NCBI GenBank assembly: GCA_023091735.1
Contig: JALKBU010001179.1
Span: forward strand, 1-15,378
Direction of reading: 5' to 3'
DNA: 15,378 bases
DNA from: Trichomonas tenax
Taxonomy: Eukaryota; Parabasalia; Trichomonadida; Trichomonadidae
This document shows positions 14,041 to 15,378 of the stretch, piece by piece. Position numbers and translations under genes: made by a program. Every line of letters starts with the position of its first letter. Position 1 is the first letter of the stretch. The notes beneath the pieces are model-generated. The model saw nothing but the letters and a program-made list of their open reading frames with translations. It was not told the DNA's origin and ran no database searches.

Positions 14041-15378
14041 ATGGAGAACGAACAACTAAACGAATTCACACCAGCTGAGCATTATCATCAAATAAGAAGT
14101 TACTTTGATATAATTGATAATGCAATTCAGGTTGGTGATACTAATAGACGTTATGTAACCTCAAAAGATCCAGCGTTACCGAAAGACATTAATGATAATT
14201 CTTATACAACATTTAATATTAGCCATAAGGGTGAAAATGTGATTGATTTATATAATACTAATCTATTATTTACATATAAAGGAACTTATAAACTTGCTAC
14301 AAAAGTTGATGCTTCAGCTATTGATAATACAAATAACCCTGCTATATGGCTCGGAAATGATGACTCAGTTTATTTTAGCGGTTCTTATCAAGTCCTTGCT
14401 AATGGCAGATCTGTATATTCTACTGATAATGCAATCTTTGAAGCATACGTAATATCGAATTGTGGAACAACAGAAACGGTTAAAAAAGTTGATGTGTTCA
14501 GTAAAACAAGACATGTTGACGTATGGAAGAGAGTAAATACTGTCAGATCTGGACAAGTTGTCGATTGTGGAGGTAAGACTGCTAATTCTGAAATTAATGT
14601 CGAAATACCTCTCAAACTTCCTGTGAGGAAATTTTTACTGTTTGAAACTATTAGATTCCTTCCAGACTTTGCCGGAAATACTCAAATCAAAGTTAAATTT
14701 ACAAGTGATGCCTTGCAGGTATGTCCTCTTTCTGTTGAGGATTGTTTAATCACACCTAACAATGTTGTTAAAGTCGTAACATATCCTAAACTTACGAATC
14801 ACTTCGTTCCATGGTCTCAGGAGTTCACGATGATTACATCAGTGACTCAGGATTCATCGACAAAGGCTATAACAGTAACGACTGGGATATAGAAATTAAC
14901 AAAAGTTAAGGCACAATTTACAGATTGCGCCGTTTTAGGTAAGAACTTTTCATTAGATCCTAACGTTTACACTGAATTGGTGGAACATTACACAAAACAA
15001 GCTTTATGCTTCCAAAATAAATTGATGGATTGGATGCCAATGGATGGTACAATTTCTGATAAATCAAATGCTAAATGTACATTTACTAGAGAATACACAC
15101 CAATTAATGTTAATTCAATTTGGTTCTTATTCCAGAAAACTCCAGAATACTTAACGAATTTCTAAAATCCTTTATTTAATGATGTTCAGTTATTTATGGG
15201 CGCTTATGGTGCCATTCCTTCTGAACCTGAATCAACAAACAGCCCGGCATTTTATGAAATCGTTTCTAACGCATGTAATACAAATAATGATATGATAGGA
15301 TTTAATGTTGATGTTATGAAATCATTAACAACTTTAGCAAATGAAGACAAGGGTTATGTCAGTAATGATACAACACAT
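14041..15378 (+). pseudogene. Polinton-type major capsid protein-like gene, interrupted, 3' partial
   Basis: The ATG is 14041. The frame is open for 283 codons to TAG 14890-14892, continues in the same frame to TAA 15163-15165, and continues again to the window edge: 446 codons with two stops and no frameshift. The pattern resembles double-jelly-roll major capsid proteins of Polintons and related viruses. It has an N-terminal strand block near residues 57-84 (VIDLYNTNLLFTYKG), a NGRSVYSTDNAIFEAYV block at 121-137, and the stretch EIPLKLPVRKFLLFETIRFL at 188-207 followed by TQIKVKFTS. Such capsid proteins are usually around 500-650 residues, so 283 would be truncated. The assignment is by pattern only. 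Downstream frames keep normal codon use and hydrophobic patterning, so decay is recent or the stops are bypassed. Confidence 0.55.

Larger units (their letters stand above)
12010..15378. mobile_element. Part of a Maverick/Polinton-like DNA element (boundaries unknown)
   Basis: From about 12,010 rightwards the gene style differs from the host genes: small, tightly packed genes on both strands, a shared AT-rich motif before two ATGs, GC-rich palindromes inside AT-rich DNA, and a capsid-like gene at the right edge. T. vaginalis is known to carry very many Maverick (Polinton) copies, which makes this the favoured assignment. No polymerase B, integrase, ATPase or protease gene and no terminal inverted repeat is within view, so the call rests on the capsid resemblance and layout. 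Two genes carry in-frame stops, indicating a degenerate copy. Confidence 0.55.

Noticed and set aside
1..15378. CRISPR arrays, tRNA or rRNA genes
   Set aside because: No regularly spaced identical repeats, no tRNA A/B box pair with a foldable cloverleaf, and no rRNA-like stretch were seen.

Overview
The window looks like AT-rich chromosomal DNA of a trichomonad protist, most likely Trichomonas vaginalis or a close relative. The reasons are intron-less genes with short spacers, an unmistakable eukaryotic ribosomal protein eS17 gene with a CCTTT motif a few bases from its ATG, very large Ser-rich/coiled-coil proteins, and a piece of a Maverick/Polinton-like element. Species assignment is inference; no rRNA or other marker is present.

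Host part (1 to about 11,890). A giant gene enters from the left edge (already open at base 2, stop at 6761-6763). It encodes at least 2,253 residues of degenerate Ser-rich repeats followed by two coiled-coil segments. It meets, tail to tail across 97 bp, a minus-strand gene (6861-8240) for a charged coiled-coil protein with probable nuclear signals. That gene shares a 252-bp divergent promoter, dotted with TAGGGT motifs, with a plus-strand gene (8493-10043). The latter encodes a 516-residue protein that I read as several ubiquitin-like (beta-grasp) domains separated by an acidic linker. The eS17 gene follows on the minus strand (10376-10765). A long gene-poor stretch (10766 to about 12,009) then holds only short repeats, hairpins and weak ORFs.

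Element part (about 12,010 to the right edge). Gene style changes to small viral-like ORFs in both orientations: a broken 12678-12010 gene, a 112-residue charged protein (minus), a 140-residue protein (plus), and a gene resembling a double-jelly-roll major capsid protein that runs off the right edge. The two plus-strand genes share an AATATTATTTTTT motif just before their ATGs. Short GC-rich palindromes are scattered through genes and spacers. The 12.7-13.2 kb spacer carries a 49-nt stem-loop, a pair of ~68-bp direct repeats and an ACTA tandem. Two genes are interrupted by in-frame stops with no frameshift (TAA at 12208, TAG at 14890, TAA at 15163). All are TAR codons, so this is either a decaying element hit by C-to-T changes at CAR codons or, less likely, recoding.

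How genes relate: the host genes are independent neighbours apart from the shared divergent promoter. The element genes would together supply virion-type and accessory functions. No polymerase, integrase, ATPase or protease is visible, so the element is incomplete within this window.
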